Below are positions 31,022-42,840 of a stretch of DNA of 64,000 nucleotides, in pieces; within the stretch, counting starts at the first letter, position 1, and each line of letters starts with the position of its first letter. The notes beneath the pieces are model-generated. The model made no database searches, had not been told where the DNA came from, and saw only the letters and a program-made list of their open reading frames with translations. Position numbers and translations under genes: made by a program. Origin of the DNA: Sorex araneus (Eukaryota; Chordata; Mammalia; Eulipotyphla; Soricidae); contig NC_073312.1 of assembly GCF_027595985.1 (NCBI RefSeq), positions 10,724,926 through 10,788,925 on the forward strand, written 5' to 3'.

Positions 31022-32340
31022 AAACTCTCAATGAAATGATTCAAGCTCAAGAATATTTTCTTATTTCTTTCCTGCTTAGTCAGTCTAGCTTTTCCTTTGT
31101 TCCAGGAGATTCGCTATAGCACAACCAATGGGATGTTTTGGATGAATTACATCAATTTGTTGAAATTAAAGCAGATAATGGATGAGATTTAGTTTAAAGA
31201 CCAGATTAATTGCTTAATTAAATTGCCTTGGATATGTTCATATTTTTTAACCCAGAATCAGCCAGCAAATGGGGTCATACTGGCTTCTGAATGAAGCTTA
31301 AAAATGGTCACTCAGTAATTTTCTGTTGACTTCAGGGGAAAACCCACTGCTCCGGCAGGAACATTATTGATGATCGCGCTAAGACAGAGCTTTCGATCTA
31401 GCCCTGGGATCAGAGCCGGAGGCTCCTCGGGTGCCTGGGGACAGTCTCCTAGAAAAGATTTTTTACAAAGATACTCTTCAGCTTCCAGTTCCCCCATGAG
31501 GGTGGAAGTTGGATTCATTTCCTTTGTGTAATTTCTCTCCGGGTCACACACATGTATTTATCTTTTTCCCCAGAAAGATTCAGGACTATCCAGGAAAGAG
31601 GGAAATGATTCACAACCCAATGTCTTATCTTTTAATATGCATCAGACGATAAAATAAAAGTTTCTCTAGGTTACGCACGCTTTTGCTCCCACAATTCATC
31701 TAACGGTCGCAAGTACCTGTTGGGACAGACGAGCTGTGAATGTTGCAATCCTCCCTACGGAGCCCTTCATACAGTTCAATATTGAAGCCCAAGGATCAGT
31801 TGAACCTGAGAACTTGAAACTTGAGACTTTTACTGAAATCAAGACTTTGATGTTTTATTTTTTAATGCAAAAAAAAAAAAATGTAGCTTCACAAGCCGTT
31901 GAATCTGTGAGCTTTAACTATCCCGGTGCTGTGTGCGCGCTATTCCACTAGGGGGCCCCTCAAGTAAATAAATGTGTTGAAGGGCAGTGGAAAAAGGCTC
32001 TCATGATTCTTCACCATGAACAAATATATTGGTGGAAAGTTATTTCGCTTGGAAACACACAGAAATTCAAGCAGAGATTTAGAAGCTGGGGAGTTTATGA
32101 TCAGAGGAGAATTTTATAAGGAAATTTAAGGAATAGTGCTATATAGGAACAAAAAGCTTAACAAAAGAATTCATCCCGAAACTCTCTAACCTAATTCCAA
32201 ATATTATCTTCTCAAATGAAGCACTTTTGTAAAGGAGCTTTAATATTATCAGTATTTCCAAAATTTGGGACTCCAGAGCTCAAAGCAGAGAAATAATTTA
32301 TCTAGGGATAGAGTCCTAGTTATTGCAGTGACCTGGGTGA
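31022..32340. other. Intergenic sequence with an old unclassified repeat candidate
   Basis: 31115-31360 shares spaced blocks with 51160-51400 (caaccaatg, gttttggatgaa, aagcttaaa, aggggaaa). 31340-31700 is less AT-rich with several CpGs. The minus frame 31312-31551 has no splice context or known domain. No gene is supported. Confidence 0.4.
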
Positions 32341-32344
32341 GCCC

Positions 32345-32604
32345 CAGGGCGGGGCTGGAGCGATAGCACAGCGGTTGGGCTGTTGGGCGTTTGCCTTTCA
32401 AGCGGCAGAACCCTGTTTGATTCCTCTGCCCCTCTTGGAGAGCCTGGCAAGCTACTGAGAGTATGGCGCCCGCACGGCAGAGCCCAGCAAGCTACCCATG
32501 CGTATTGGATATGCCCAAAACAGTAACAATAGTCTCTCAATGAGAGATATTACTGGTGCCCGCTCGAACAAATCGATGAGCAACGGGATGACAGTGACAG
32601 TGAA
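32345..32604 (+). mobile_element. tRNA-headed SINE with RTE-like body and tail
   Basis: ggggctggagcgatagcaca head with a small duplication (ttgggctgttgggcg), B box tgtttgattcctctg, the cctggcaagctactgagag and gcacggcagag blocks, the RTE-like 3' end and a (CAGTGA) tail at about 32590-32604. Confidence 0.93.
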
Positions 32605-32610
32605 TTAACA

Positions 32611-32700
32611 ATAGTTCATTGCAGTTCATTGCAAACAATATTCAAACACCAATCCCACCACTGAGCACCTACCTTCCCACCACAATAAGAGAGATGTGTG
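32611..32700 (-). mobile_element. Old L1 3' tail remnant
   Basis: aaacaccaatcccaccactg resembles the old L1 3' UTR seen at 6690 and 63990. Short and uncertain. Confidence 0.4.
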
Positions 32701-32880
32701 TGAAGGATGTTGTATGTTGTTGTATTTCATTATGGAGCCATTTAAGGCTGTATATAAGAGAATACAGGCAAGTCTGTTAAAATCAAACAAATGTGTGCTA
32801 CTTTTGGTACTTAAGTGGGCTAGATTGTAAGAGGTCATGGAGCCACAAATGCAGCTGTGCGCTCCAGGAAATTCTGCAGT

Positions 32881-33348
32881 GCTCTTTTCCGGGAGCTTTG
32901 GTTTATAGTCTCTGGATCTTGGCCGTTGATGAGATTACATGGCACTGGGGGCAGTTTGTGGGTGTGACTGCCAAGCTACTGGAAAACTGGGAGCCAGGAG
33001 CTTTGACTTATAGTCTCTGGATCTTGGCTGTTGATCAGATTACATGGTGCCAGGGTCAGTTTGTGGGTTTGACTGCCAAGCTACTGGAAAACTGGGGATC
33101 TGGTGGGAGGAGGTCCACTCCTGATCCGAGCGGGCTTGGAGGTCTTAGTCATGGGGCCCGCATACCTGGGTTTTTCTGCCAGATCCCACTTGGGTGAGGC
33201 TCATCCGAGCTTGTGGAGGGTAGCCTTGAGCATAGCGGTGGTTAGGTTCTGGAGGTTTTTGGCTGCCAGGGTTCTGCTTGGGGCGGGGAGGGAAACTCAA
33301 CTGGCTCCTCTCTGAGGTGCCCCAGTGAAGACAGTCTGGCGCGGGGTC
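32881..33348 (-). mobile_element. RTE 5' UTR copy with tandem 105-bp unit, lacking the 3' end
   Basis: On the minus strand this starts at the element 5' end (near gtcttcactggggcacctc) and carries the cagccaaaaacctcc, gaggaggtcc-region and ttccagtagcttggcagtc blocks. It stops inside the 5' UTR without the usual 3' end or tail. The ttatagtctctggatcttgg block occurs twice, at 32891 and 32996, a 105-bp tandem duplication. A TSD aggaaattctgcagt lies at 32866-32880 and, with one extra A, at 33349-33364. Confidence 0.75.
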
Positions 33349-33364
33349 AGGAAAATTCTGCAGT

Positions 33365-34010
33365 ATTCTGTTTCTGTGAGGTTAGAATACTGTTTCTGTT
33401 CTCCCCTGGAACCTCCAGGCTTCAGCATGGAAGAGCCAGGAGAAAGAGGTAGCCAAGCTGAAGGTGCTGTTGCAATAAGGAGACTTGGTACCCTTAGTGC
33501 TGAAGGATCTACACTGAGAGGGAGCTAGAGAAGCAGCAGCAGAAAGCACAGGAACAAAGCAGAGCTTCTTAATAATGAAAAGCTCCCTGCTATGGGTGAG
33601 GCTACACAGTGAAAATCAGAGATTGTGGCTGAGCCCAGTCCAACGCTACCCTACCTTAGCTGGAGTTTGCTAAGTGGCTCCTGACAACATGAAGGGCATT
33701 GGGCTCTTTGATGAAGAATCTAAATGGGAAGAATTGCTCCTTGATTGTGCATAATCTTTTGAAAGTCATCTCCTTAGAAGGCAGCTCAAAAGCAGTTGAG
33801 AGAGTTACAGTGATTGTTTAGAAAGAAAGTTGCAAACCTGGGTCGGGACTACCTGACATGGGATGGAAATGAATGCCAAGAGCAAGAAAAGCCCTCCTAG
33901 ACTCTGAAGCAAATCCCCAGAGAGACTGAAGAATGTGCTACAGAAATTGATGAGGAAGCAAACAATAATATAGACTGGGTGCAATTAAGAGAGAAGGTGG
34001 CCAGGGGAGA
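33365..34010 (+). pseudogene. Possible retropseudogene of a coiled-coil protein (unidentified)
   Basis: In a frame with several stops the plus strand reads EKEVAKLKVLLQ near 33435, then an Glu/Gln/Lys-rich run, and [16 protein letters not shown] near 33700, which looks like decayed coiled-coil coding sequence without introns. I do not recognise the parent gene. It could equally be chance. No TSD or clear poly(A) found. Confidence 0.25.
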
Positions 34011-34632
34011 CACAGAATTTTGAGATTCTCAGTCTTTTTTTTTTTTGAAACTATAATATGGAAATAGTGATATTTCCAGTAAGAAGACATTTCCAATAAG
34101 TTAAATTTGACCACTATTTACATAACCTTCTAAATAAAGGCAATGAATTATTCCTTTCTTATCTTATTGGAAAATTCACTTAAGTAAAACATACTTATCA
34201 AATACTTCCTCCAAAGACAGTTGCCTGTAGGATCTGGATTTGATCAAGAAAGAGTAAAAGGTATTTTCAAAGCAAAAGTAAATTGATTCTTAATTAAATA
34301 AAAAGAAAATTCTCACACATAAAATTAAAAACACTTTTCAATAATTCATTTTGATATAGTGTTCAGCATATAATTTTATGGCTCTTTTGTTATAAGTTTA
34401 TGATTATAAATAGTAATTATTATATTTTACTAAGTGATCTTTCCATTATTTATTATCTTAGGTACGTAATCTTATTTTTTAAATTGCTATTGTTAACTTT
34501 TTAAAACTTTTTTAGTTGGGCATTTTTAAATTAAATCAAATCAATTAATTTTTATTGAGGTGACATGGTTTATAATAATAAATAATAATAATAGATATGC
34601 ATTAGACATTCGCTATTGTGCATAATATACTT
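34011..34632. other. AT-rich intergenic sequence
   Basis: A-T rich with a short (AAT)n run at 34572-34595. Nothing else recognised. Confidence 0.5.
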
Positions 34633-34811
34633 GGTTTTTTTTTAATTGAGTCACCATGAGATACACAGTTACAAAGCTGTCCGTGGTAGGGTTTCAGTCA
34701 AATAATTTTCCAACACCTATCTCTCCACCAGTGTACATTTCCCACCACCAATGTCCCCAGTTTCCTGCCCCCACTCCCCTCCCCCCCACTTTAAAGACAA
34801 AGTGGCAGGCA

Positions 34812-34854
<43 letters not shown>

Positions 34855-34880
34855 TTTTGGACATCCTTAAGGTTTTTTTA
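34633..34880 (-). mobile_element. L1 3' tail with expanded (CT)n
   Basis: A T tract, then attgagtcaccatgagatac and the 3' UTR; the pyrimidine-rich part has become a CT array at 34813-34851. Confidence 0.85.
34813..34851 (+). repeat. (CT)n microsatellite
   Basis: About 19 CT units inside an L1 3' UTR, at a position equivalent to the array at 17027. Confidence 0.97.
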
Positions 34881-35064
34881 AAGGGTATTATCGTGGGGTA
34901 ATTTTATTTTTAAACTTTATGTCTTAATTTTTATTGAGAAGATTGAGGGGATGAAGAGAAAAATGAACTCTTACAATAAGTAGATGGTTAGACAGTTTTA
35001 AGTAATAATCTTATGAAATTTGTTGAGATTTATTTACTTTATGGCAAAATAGATGGTCAGTTTT

Positions 35065-36092
35065 TTTTAATAGTTTATTTTTAATTAGTGAGTCAACGTG
35101 AGGGTACAGTTACAGATTTATACATTTTTGTGCTCATGTTTCTCCCTTACAAAGTTTTATAACCCATCCCTTCACCAGTGCCCATTCTCCACCACCAGTA
35201 AACCCAACATCCCTCCCCCCCTCCCCAGTCCCGTCTCCCCCCACCCCACATTGCCACTATGGCAGGGTATTCCCTTTTGTTCTCTCTCTCTGATTAGGTG
35301 TTGTGGTTTGCAATAAAGGTGTTGAGTGGCCATTGTGTTCAGTCTCTAGTCTATATTCGGCCCGCATCATCTTTCCCCCACATGACCTCCAACCACATTT
35401 TACTTGGTGTTCCCTTCTCTGAGTTGCCCAGAATGAGAGACCAGCCTCCAAGCCATGGTGACAACCTCCTGGTACTTATTTCTACTATTCTTGGGTGTCA
35501 GTCTTATAGTCTATTATTCTATATTCCACAGATGAGCGCAATCTTTCTATGTCTGTCTCTCTCTTTCTGACTCATTTCACTTAGCATAATACTTTCCATG
35601 CTGATCCACTTATATGCAAACGTCATGACCTCATTCTTTCTAACAGCTGCATAGTATTCCATTGTATAGATGTACCAGAGTTTCTTCAACCAGTCATCTG
35701 TTCTAGGGCACTCGGGTTTTTACCAGATTCTGGCTATTGTAAACAGTGCTGCGATGAACATATAAGTGCAGATGTCATTTCGACTATACTTTTTTGCTTC
35801 TCTGGGATATATTCCCAGCAGTGGTATTGCTGGGTCAAATGGAAACTCAACCTCTAGTTTTTTGAGAATCGTCCATATTGTTTTCCAAAAGGGCTGAACT
35901 AGCCGACATTCCCACCAGCAGTGTAGAAGGGTCCCTTTCTCCCCACATCCTCTCCAACAGCGGTTGCTTTTGTTCTTTTGGATGTGTGCTAGCCTCTGTG
36001 GTGTGAGGTGGTATCTCATGGTTGTTTTGATCTGCATCTCTCTGATGATTAGTGATGTAGAGCACTTTTTCATGTGCCTTTTGGCCATTTGT
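35065..36092 (-). mobile_element. Young L1, 1-kb 5'-truncated copy, with 17-bp TSD
   Basis: Its 3' UTR and ORF2 end are nearly identical to the copy at 7285. The minus-strand frame 35720-36193 carries the Cys-rich end ([17 protein letters not shown]) and reads into flanking DNA at its N-terminal side. A perfect 17-bp TSD, aatagatggtcagtttt, lies at 35048-35064 and 36093-36109. Confidence 0.96.
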
Positions 36093-36109
36093 AATAGATG
36101 GTCAGTTTT

Positions 36110-36385
36110 AATGAAAGTATTTTGCTTAGGAAAGAGCATTCTTGTTGCTACTGTTAATTTTTGACACATATGCACCCAGTAACACAGCTTCAAAATATAG
36201 AAAATAAAATTATGAAAACTTCAAAGATAAACTTATATACATTCATATGACCATAAATACATTTTCAAAAACTCTTTAATGGGAGTTCACTATAAAACGA
36301 TGAAAAGACAGAAAAAATACTGGTGACTTAAATGATGTAAATAATTACATACAAAATACTACGGTAAAGAATAACATAACATGCA
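36110..36385. other. Unassigned intergenic sequence
   Basis: Nothing recognised. Confidence 0.5.
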
Positions 36386-37070
36386 TCATCTTTACTATTT
36401 CTCAGTGTACAGATCAGTGACATCAAATATATTCACAGTTATGCAGCCACCACACAGGCATCTCTTCCCAGAGCTCCTTTCTTCTTGCTATGCTAAGATT
36501 TTGTACCCATTAAACAGTAATCTCATACTCTCTCCTCCCCACACCCCCTGGCATTCACCATTCATTCTGTCTATATGAGTCTGTCAAAGTGTTCTATGTA
36601 AGTAAAATCATATAATATCTGTTCTTTGGTAATGGACATCCCATGTAACATTATGTCTTCAAGTTTAAAACAAGTTATAACATGTGTTAGAATTTCTTTC
36701 CTTGTGAAGACAGAGTTATTCACTGTGTGTATAGCCCACATGTTGCTTCATTGATGGATACTTACATTCATCAGTTGATGAATATTTGAGTTGCTTCTTA
36801 CTTCTGACTTCCTATTGTATCTCTGTTGTGAACATAGATGTATTCTTAGTTAATTTTTCTACAAAAAGGATTCAATTCTTTGCACATGTTCTTCCTTGAT
36901 CTACCTCTCTGATAAGTAGCTGAACTGGCTACTTTACTTCAAAAAGTTCTCCTTGAATTTTTGGCATCTTATAAAAATGTCAGCATAATATTTGAACTTT
37001 TTCTTTGAATTATTTTGGATATAGATCCAAAAGTAGAGTTGCTGAGTTGGACGGTAAGTCTATTTAGTAA
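36386..37070 (-). mobile_element. Ancient mammalian L1 (L1M-like) 3' end
   Basis: Antisense sequence such as gcagccaccacacaggcatc, ttcattgatggatacttaca and aagtagagttgctgagttgg follows the 3' UTR/ORF2 end of old mammalian L1M subfamilies. It is too decayed for frames. Confidence 0.6.
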
Positions 37071-37119
37071 TTAAAATTTTAGAAACCTAAAATCCTCTGA
37101 AATAATACTGTATGATCCC

Positions 37120-37822
37120 ATGTCTCTGAGAGTCTCTGTCCCGCGCACCTGGCTGTCCTCCCTGGGGCCCCTTGGAGGGGATGGGCTCCAGCTTCCTTCC
37201 CCACCCCGAGCAGAACTCCTGGCAGCCAAAGACCTCCAGAGCCTAGCCACAGCCGTGCTCAAAGGCCCTCTCCACACATTTGGACAAGCCTCACACATGA
37301 AGGTACCGGCAGAGGAACCCAGGTGTGTGAGACCCGGGGCTGAGACCTCCAAGCCTGCTTGGATCAGGACTTGGCCTCCTCCGCCCAGATTTCCCATTTC
37401 CCAGTGGCTAGGTAGTCACACCCAGGGACTGCGTGCCCCCGCGCCTCCCCCCACCCCGTGTAATCCCATCAATGGTCAGCATCCAGAGATTTAAAAGCAA
37501 GCTCCCGGAAGTGGAAGTGCAAGGCCGTTCCGCGGCCGTCGTTATCTTATAGCCTACTTCTCCCTCTGGGAGAACCTGGCAAACTACCGGGAGTTTCCTG
37601 CCCACATGGGAGAGCCTCACAAAGTCCCCATGGTGTATTAATATGCCAAAAACCAGTAACAAGCTGGGTCTTATTCCCCTGACCCTGAAAGAGCCTCCAA
37701 TGCAGCATCGTTGGGAAGGATGAGTAAAGAGAGGCTTCTAAAATCTCAGGGCTAGGACAAATGGAGACATTAATGAGACCGCTCGAGAAATTTGACGATC
37801 AACAGGATGATGATGATGATGA
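37120..37822 (+). mobile_element. RTE-derived SINE-like element, full length, (GAT)n tail
   Basis: The best example: 5' UTR-type start (cccgcgcacctggctgtcct), cagccaaagacctccagagc, ttcccagtggctaggtagtc, a region with gagaacctggc, ccccatggtgtatt, then cctgaccctgaaagagcc, aaaatctcagggctaggac and the RTE-like 3' end (cgctcgagaaatttgacgat) with five GAT units at 37806-37822. No coding capacity; 700 bp of RTE ends without the ORF. Confidence 0.85.
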
Positions 37823-37830
37823 TCATAGGC

Positions 37831-39520
37831 GGAGAAGAGAGAAAACTATCTTATCATTAACTATCATTAGCTATCTTACCATTATAAAGTCAAAGAATTA
37901 CCTTGAAGTTGTGGAGAGCTAATTGAAAAGAGTTGAATGGATCCCTCTAGAATAAAATAAGTGTTTTACATCTTGATCTAGGTAGAAGTATGCAGTTCAT
38001 ATATAGAAAAATTTACTACATTAAGAATATAAGAGAAAATATATATCAAATATATACCAAGAGAAAATCATATATCAAGTATGCATACCTTTTACTGCAT
38101 GTAAATTATATCAAAAAACTCTCAGAGAAGTTCATCAGATATATTTTAAGTGGCTATGACTCAGAAAACTGAGTCATAATATATTCGAATTTGATTTCAA
38201 TATAAACAAGTATACAAAAATGTGATATCTTTTTAAAGAATATTTGTAGAATCTAAATAAGACACTTTTTTTTCAACTCACAAGACAATTCTAGAAGGTT
38301 CTGCATATCAATTTCGATTATGAGCACCAATTCATGGGCAATGTTTCCTTTGGCCCAATGTCCCATAGAAAAAATAAAAGAGAAGAGCCCATGGACAAAT
38401 GTCTAATTTTAACTTTGAAAGGTTTATCTGAATAACAAATATGCACAGTGATTAAAATTTTATCATTCAATCTGGGTTATCAATGCTTAAATGAGTAATG
38501 ATTTCAATGAGTGTGTTTTTTTACTTTTACCATTCTGAGGGTTGATGCGCTTGATGTGAGTAGACGTTGCTACTGCTGAGTCTTTTGGGGAAGGAAACCT
38601 GCCAAACAAACACTAAGAATGACTTGCCTACATATATTTTTTATGAACAATTGTCTAACTCAGTACTTCTCAAGAAGGAAGGGCATATGACACCAAGGAT
38701 ACTCCAAGGGGGTTGCTGGTGAAAATTACAGAAATGTGGGACTATGGTAGGTGGCCTGGGGTCCAATCAGTAAAACAGTTGTCACAGAAAAGAAGCAAGG
38801 GCACAGGCAGCAAAACACTAGCCTAATCCACACGGAGTCAGAAACAGAAAGGTAAAGATAATTCTATACCACTAACCCAACAAGATAATTCAACCATTCT
38901 AGAAAATTGGCCATTATTTTGACTTAGTGTGATGAATGCCAGACCAATTCATCTTTTCTAACAACGCAAAAGAAAAAATATGCTAACAAGAGGAGTTGTG
39001 GTAAAAGTATAAAGAGAGAACAAATCACAAGGTGACCTGAGGAAATTAAGAGAATCAGCTGAGATTCGATCTGGAGAATTTTATGCAGGGAAAATAGAGA
39101 AAAGATCTTACCGAGAAGAGAATTGAAGATGAGTTAGACACTGTCTATCTGGACTATCAGCTTATAGGTTACATGAGCTTAAAGCAGAGACTTGGGGTAC
39201 ATTATACAGAGTCTATACCATGGAGTTCCAAATATATATTCATCGAAAAGGTAATTCAGTGCCCAGGTGAAGGAAAGGTAATAAGATAAATAAAAGGGCT
39301 TTTTGTCTCATGAATGATCAAAATATTACCAGGAGCTTAACAGTTACTGAAAAGTGGTGGCATCATTTATCAGTCCTCAGTTCTTGTCTCCTGAGGGGAA
39401 AGAATTCACATAGGAGACTCAGTATTAGATAAAGTAACAAAAGTATTACTGAGAAAAGGAAGGAAAGAATAGCCCACTCAAATGGCATCAGAACAAGCTC
39501 ACCCACGAATGGGAGTAGCC
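37831..39520. other. AT-rich intergenic sequence
   Basis: About 1.7 kb without recognised repeats apart from an AT-rich simple stretch near 38025-38080. Confidence 0.5.
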
Positions 39521-39524
39521 TCAA

Positions 39525-39935
39525 TTTGTCAGTCTCTTTCCCATTTTCTGTTCTTTTCTAGAGAGTCTCTGGACTACATCTTCGAGCTCACTGATTCTGT
39601 CCTCAGCAGATGTTACTCTGCTGCTGAGGCCTCTCACTGAGTTTTTTAATTTGCCTACCAGGTTTTTCAGGTCCGAAAGTAGCTAATGGACGAAACATGA
39701 TGACCTCTCAGTGTTTCTGTTGCAAGCTATAATGCCCAAAATTAGAGAGAGAGTATGGGGAATATTGTCTGCCATGGAGGCAGGGGGAGGGTGGGAGAGG
39801 GAGGGTATACTGGGGATATTGGGGGTGGGGAATGTGCACTGGTGGAGGGATGGGTGCTTGATCATTGTGTGATTGTAACCCAAACATGAAAACTTCTAAC
39901 TATCTCACAGTGATTAAAAAAAAAAATCAATAAAA
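39525..39935 (+). mobile_element. L1 with inverted 5' part (twin-priming product)
   Basis: 39525-39690 is antisense L1 ORF1 coiled-coil sequence (cttttctagagagtctctgg, ggactacatcttcgagctca; the minus strand reads ISELEDVVQRLSRK-like). 39691-39935 is the sense L1 3' UTR with an A-rich tail (ctcacagtgattaaaaaaaa). The switch at about 39690 is abrupt. TSDs were not identified. Confidence 0.75.
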
Positions 39936-39954
39936 CTAACAGTTAACTCTTTGA

Positions 39955-40085
39955 AAAAAAAAAAAAGAACGGGTGTAGCTGCTGACTTTTGCTTTTGTCT
40001 GAAAACTGTTCCCTGAGCACCAACCCAAGAGTATCCTCTGAGTACCACCAAGTGTGGGCCAACAACACAAAACAAAATAAAACCA
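39955..40085 (+). mobile_element. SOR SINE 3' half, old
   Basis: Only the body and tail are visible (gttccctgagcaccaaccca, accaccaagtgtgggcc), with an A-rich end. Confidence 0.5.
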
Positions 40086-40599
40086 CAAACAGACCCCCAC
40101 AATGATGTTTCCCCATCATTTTCTATACACGTACACATATAGTACATATACTATATGTTTCTCAAATGCACATGCTCATGGTTCTCTCATAAATATGGAT
40201 GAGTTTCCTGAAAAACTACTAGAATAAAGATAAGCTATTATGTCACTATCTCTGCTGGGCATAAAACCAAATTCCTACTCCCCCTCTTGGAAGCTGTTCT
40301 TCAGCTCCTGCTGTTCGCATCCTTCTCAACTTAAGTTGTTTCCATGCCCATAAGGTCCTTCTTTTCTGTTCAGTTTCCCTCTGCTTTTTAAGATGACAGT
40401 GGTATATGTATATATATATATGTATATATATACATATATATATTTTTTCCAAAGACATATTTATTTACATCATAAAGGTATTCGGTGCTGTCTTCTAATC
40501 ATTTTACAGTTCTTCCTTTAACGTTTAAGTCTTTAATCTTCATAGAATTGATTTGGGGGTTTTCTCCCAGGCACTGCTTAATGAGGAGACCAGGGGCCG
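40086..40599. other. Intergenic sequence with AT microsatellite
   Basis: 40402-40443 is a (TA)n-rich simple repeat. Nothing else recognised. Confidence 0.55.
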
Positions 40600-40788
40600 T
40601 CCCAGTGATTCTCAGCCAACCAGGCAGATTGTTCAGCCAGGGCCTTGGATATTTCAGCAGCAATTTGGGACCTCCAGGGCTCACCCAGTGAACCCAAGAG
40701 GTCACGTGGTGCCAGGGATTGGACCTGGGTCAGGCATGTGTCAAGTATGCACCCTAACCACCGTACTTTCTTCCAGCTCTAGTATTGA
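40600..40788 (-). mobile_element. SOR-like SINE, very old
   Basis: tggtgccagggattggacct and the ending caccgtactttcttccagct match a decayed minus-strand tRNA-SINE. Confidence 0.5.
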
Positions 40789-40909
40789 GTTTTAAATGTC
40801 TAAATTGACATTGGGGGTTCAATTGCACATGTGTAATCGCCTCTTCAAGCATGATTAGTTAAGTCTGACATGTTCTCTTCACACCAGCCAGTTCTACAAT
40901 GTGTCACTT

Positions 40910-41084
40910 CATTGTTTTCTTTCTGGGTCAAACCTGGAAATGCTCAGGGCTTACTCCTGGCTCTGCACTCAGAAATTACTCCTGACTATTCTCAGTGGAC
41001 CATGTGGGAAGCGAGAGATCAAATCTGGGTCAGCTGCGTGCAAGGCAGATGCCCTACCCACTGTACTACCACTCCAGTCTCTAT
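40910..41084 (-). mobile_element. SOR SINE with TSD
   Basis: Full-length minus-strand SOR (tttctgggtcaaacctggaa to tactaccactccagtctct). TSD aatgtgtcactt lies at 40898-40909 and 41085-41096. Confidence 0.9.
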
Positions 41085-41096
41085 AATGTGTCACTT

Positions 41097-42600
41097 TCAT
41101 ATTTGGGACTGTGTCTCTGGCACCTTTGATCTCTTTATCTATCATTTTACTCAAAACTTGACTTTTAAATTTTATTCTTATATTATTGTGATGGACTGGA
41201 GTGATAACAATTATTGTGATAAGAATACTTTCCAGGCGATCTGCCTTATTAATGGATGTTTAAGTGTATAATACACAAAGCACAGTGTAATGTAGCAGGT
41301 TCTGGGATGTATTCCTAATCACGCATAATCAACATTTTCCACTGGTGGTGGACAGCACCCCATTTTAGAAACACCCTAGAAAGTAAGTCTAGAAAGTGAC
41401 TTCCTCAACATAACAATACAATTCCCAAGAATCAGTGCTTAATGTTGAAAGACTAAGCATTTTCATTTACCCCAGATGACAAAAGAAGCCTCTATGTTTA
41501 TTATAATTTAAAATGCTCTAAAAGTGCTAAATAATGCAGTAGTTCAATAGCAAGCAAGATACCAGCTGTACTGGAACAGGCAATATTCCCTTATTTCCAG
41601 ATGCTAGTTATTGATTCATGTGAACACATAGGAAATAAGAGATTTATGCATATACATATACAAAAAATCAACAGACTGTATGAAAACAGTATCATAAAAG
41701 AAGAGATTCTTTTCACATAAACAAAACACGCAACATCTAGGCAGCGTGGTAAGAATCAATAACAAATACCTGTTAAGAGTATGGTTTTATTTTTAAATTT
41801 TTTAAAAGTATCACTTAATCCTCAAAGAAAATGTTAAGTAGATGGTGTTGTTATTTTAGCTATTTTGTAATTGAAAAAAGGAAACTCTTGTTTCAATTAT
41901 TTCCCAGATCATTCACAGGACACAGAAAAGTCAGGATTTAAACCAAAGTTCATGATTTTAGCTATTAGGTAAGACTACAATTCCACTTTTACGGACTCTA
42001 CTGAGAAGATGGTTGCAGACATCAAATCTTTTTGTAGTGCATTTGAGTTTAAGAGCAACCCAATAAACTCTGACAGAATTTTTTTATGTGACAACTCTAT
42101 TGACATCCAGCTATTCATATCAAGATGTCTTATCCTTCATTCTCTAAATTATTCTGAGCTCTATAAGTCTAAACATAAAAACTCCAAAAATCAAAAAGGG
42201 ACACACCTTGCTGATTCTAACTTAGACTTATAAAGCTACACTTATTAGAATAATAAGGAAGTAGGATAAAAACAGAACAGAACTCTATATCTGGGTAATA
42301 TTGCCCCTCAAAGACCTTTGGATAGTCTGAGAGACTTTCCCCCCATTATTACAACTGAGGGGGTGAGGAAACTTTTAGAATCGGGTGGGTAGAGAATAGG
42401 AACGCTACTGAACTCCTAAAACACCTCCCACCCCCCATTAATCTCCCTAAATGCCAATAGTTCCAATACTGAGAAAATAGACACATAAAGAAAAAACATT
42501 GTAGAGAATGTGACATTAGACTTAAGTATTTACAGAAACACAATTCACCATGGTATCCTTAGAGCAGAGAAAAACAACAGATTTCAGATAACTAGTGAAC
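41097..42600. other. AT-rich intergenic sequence
   Basis: Nothing recognised in about 1.5 kb. Confidence 0.5.
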
Positions 42601-42838
42601 TTATTTATTTATCATTATACCTATTTATTTATTTATTTATTTATTTATTTATATTTTTATTGTATTGGTTTGGGGGCCAAACTCGGCAGTAATCAGGGCT
42701 TAATCCTGGTTCTGTGGTCAGAGATCACTTTGGGCAGTGCTCAGTGGACCATATGTGGTGTTGGGGATCAAACCAGACCAGCACTTTCAAGGCAAAACTT
42801 GAGACTTAATCCCTGTACTATCTTTCCAGCTCTAAACT
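42601..42838 (-). mobile_element. SOR SINE with (ATTT)n tail
   Basis: The plus strand begins with an ATTT array (42601-42660) that is the element's grown A-rich tail. The body follows (gggggccaaactcggcagta) and ends ctatctttccagctct. A weak TSD (aacttattt near 42598, aactcattt near 42836) is possible. Confidence 0.8.
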
Positions 42839-42840
42839 CA

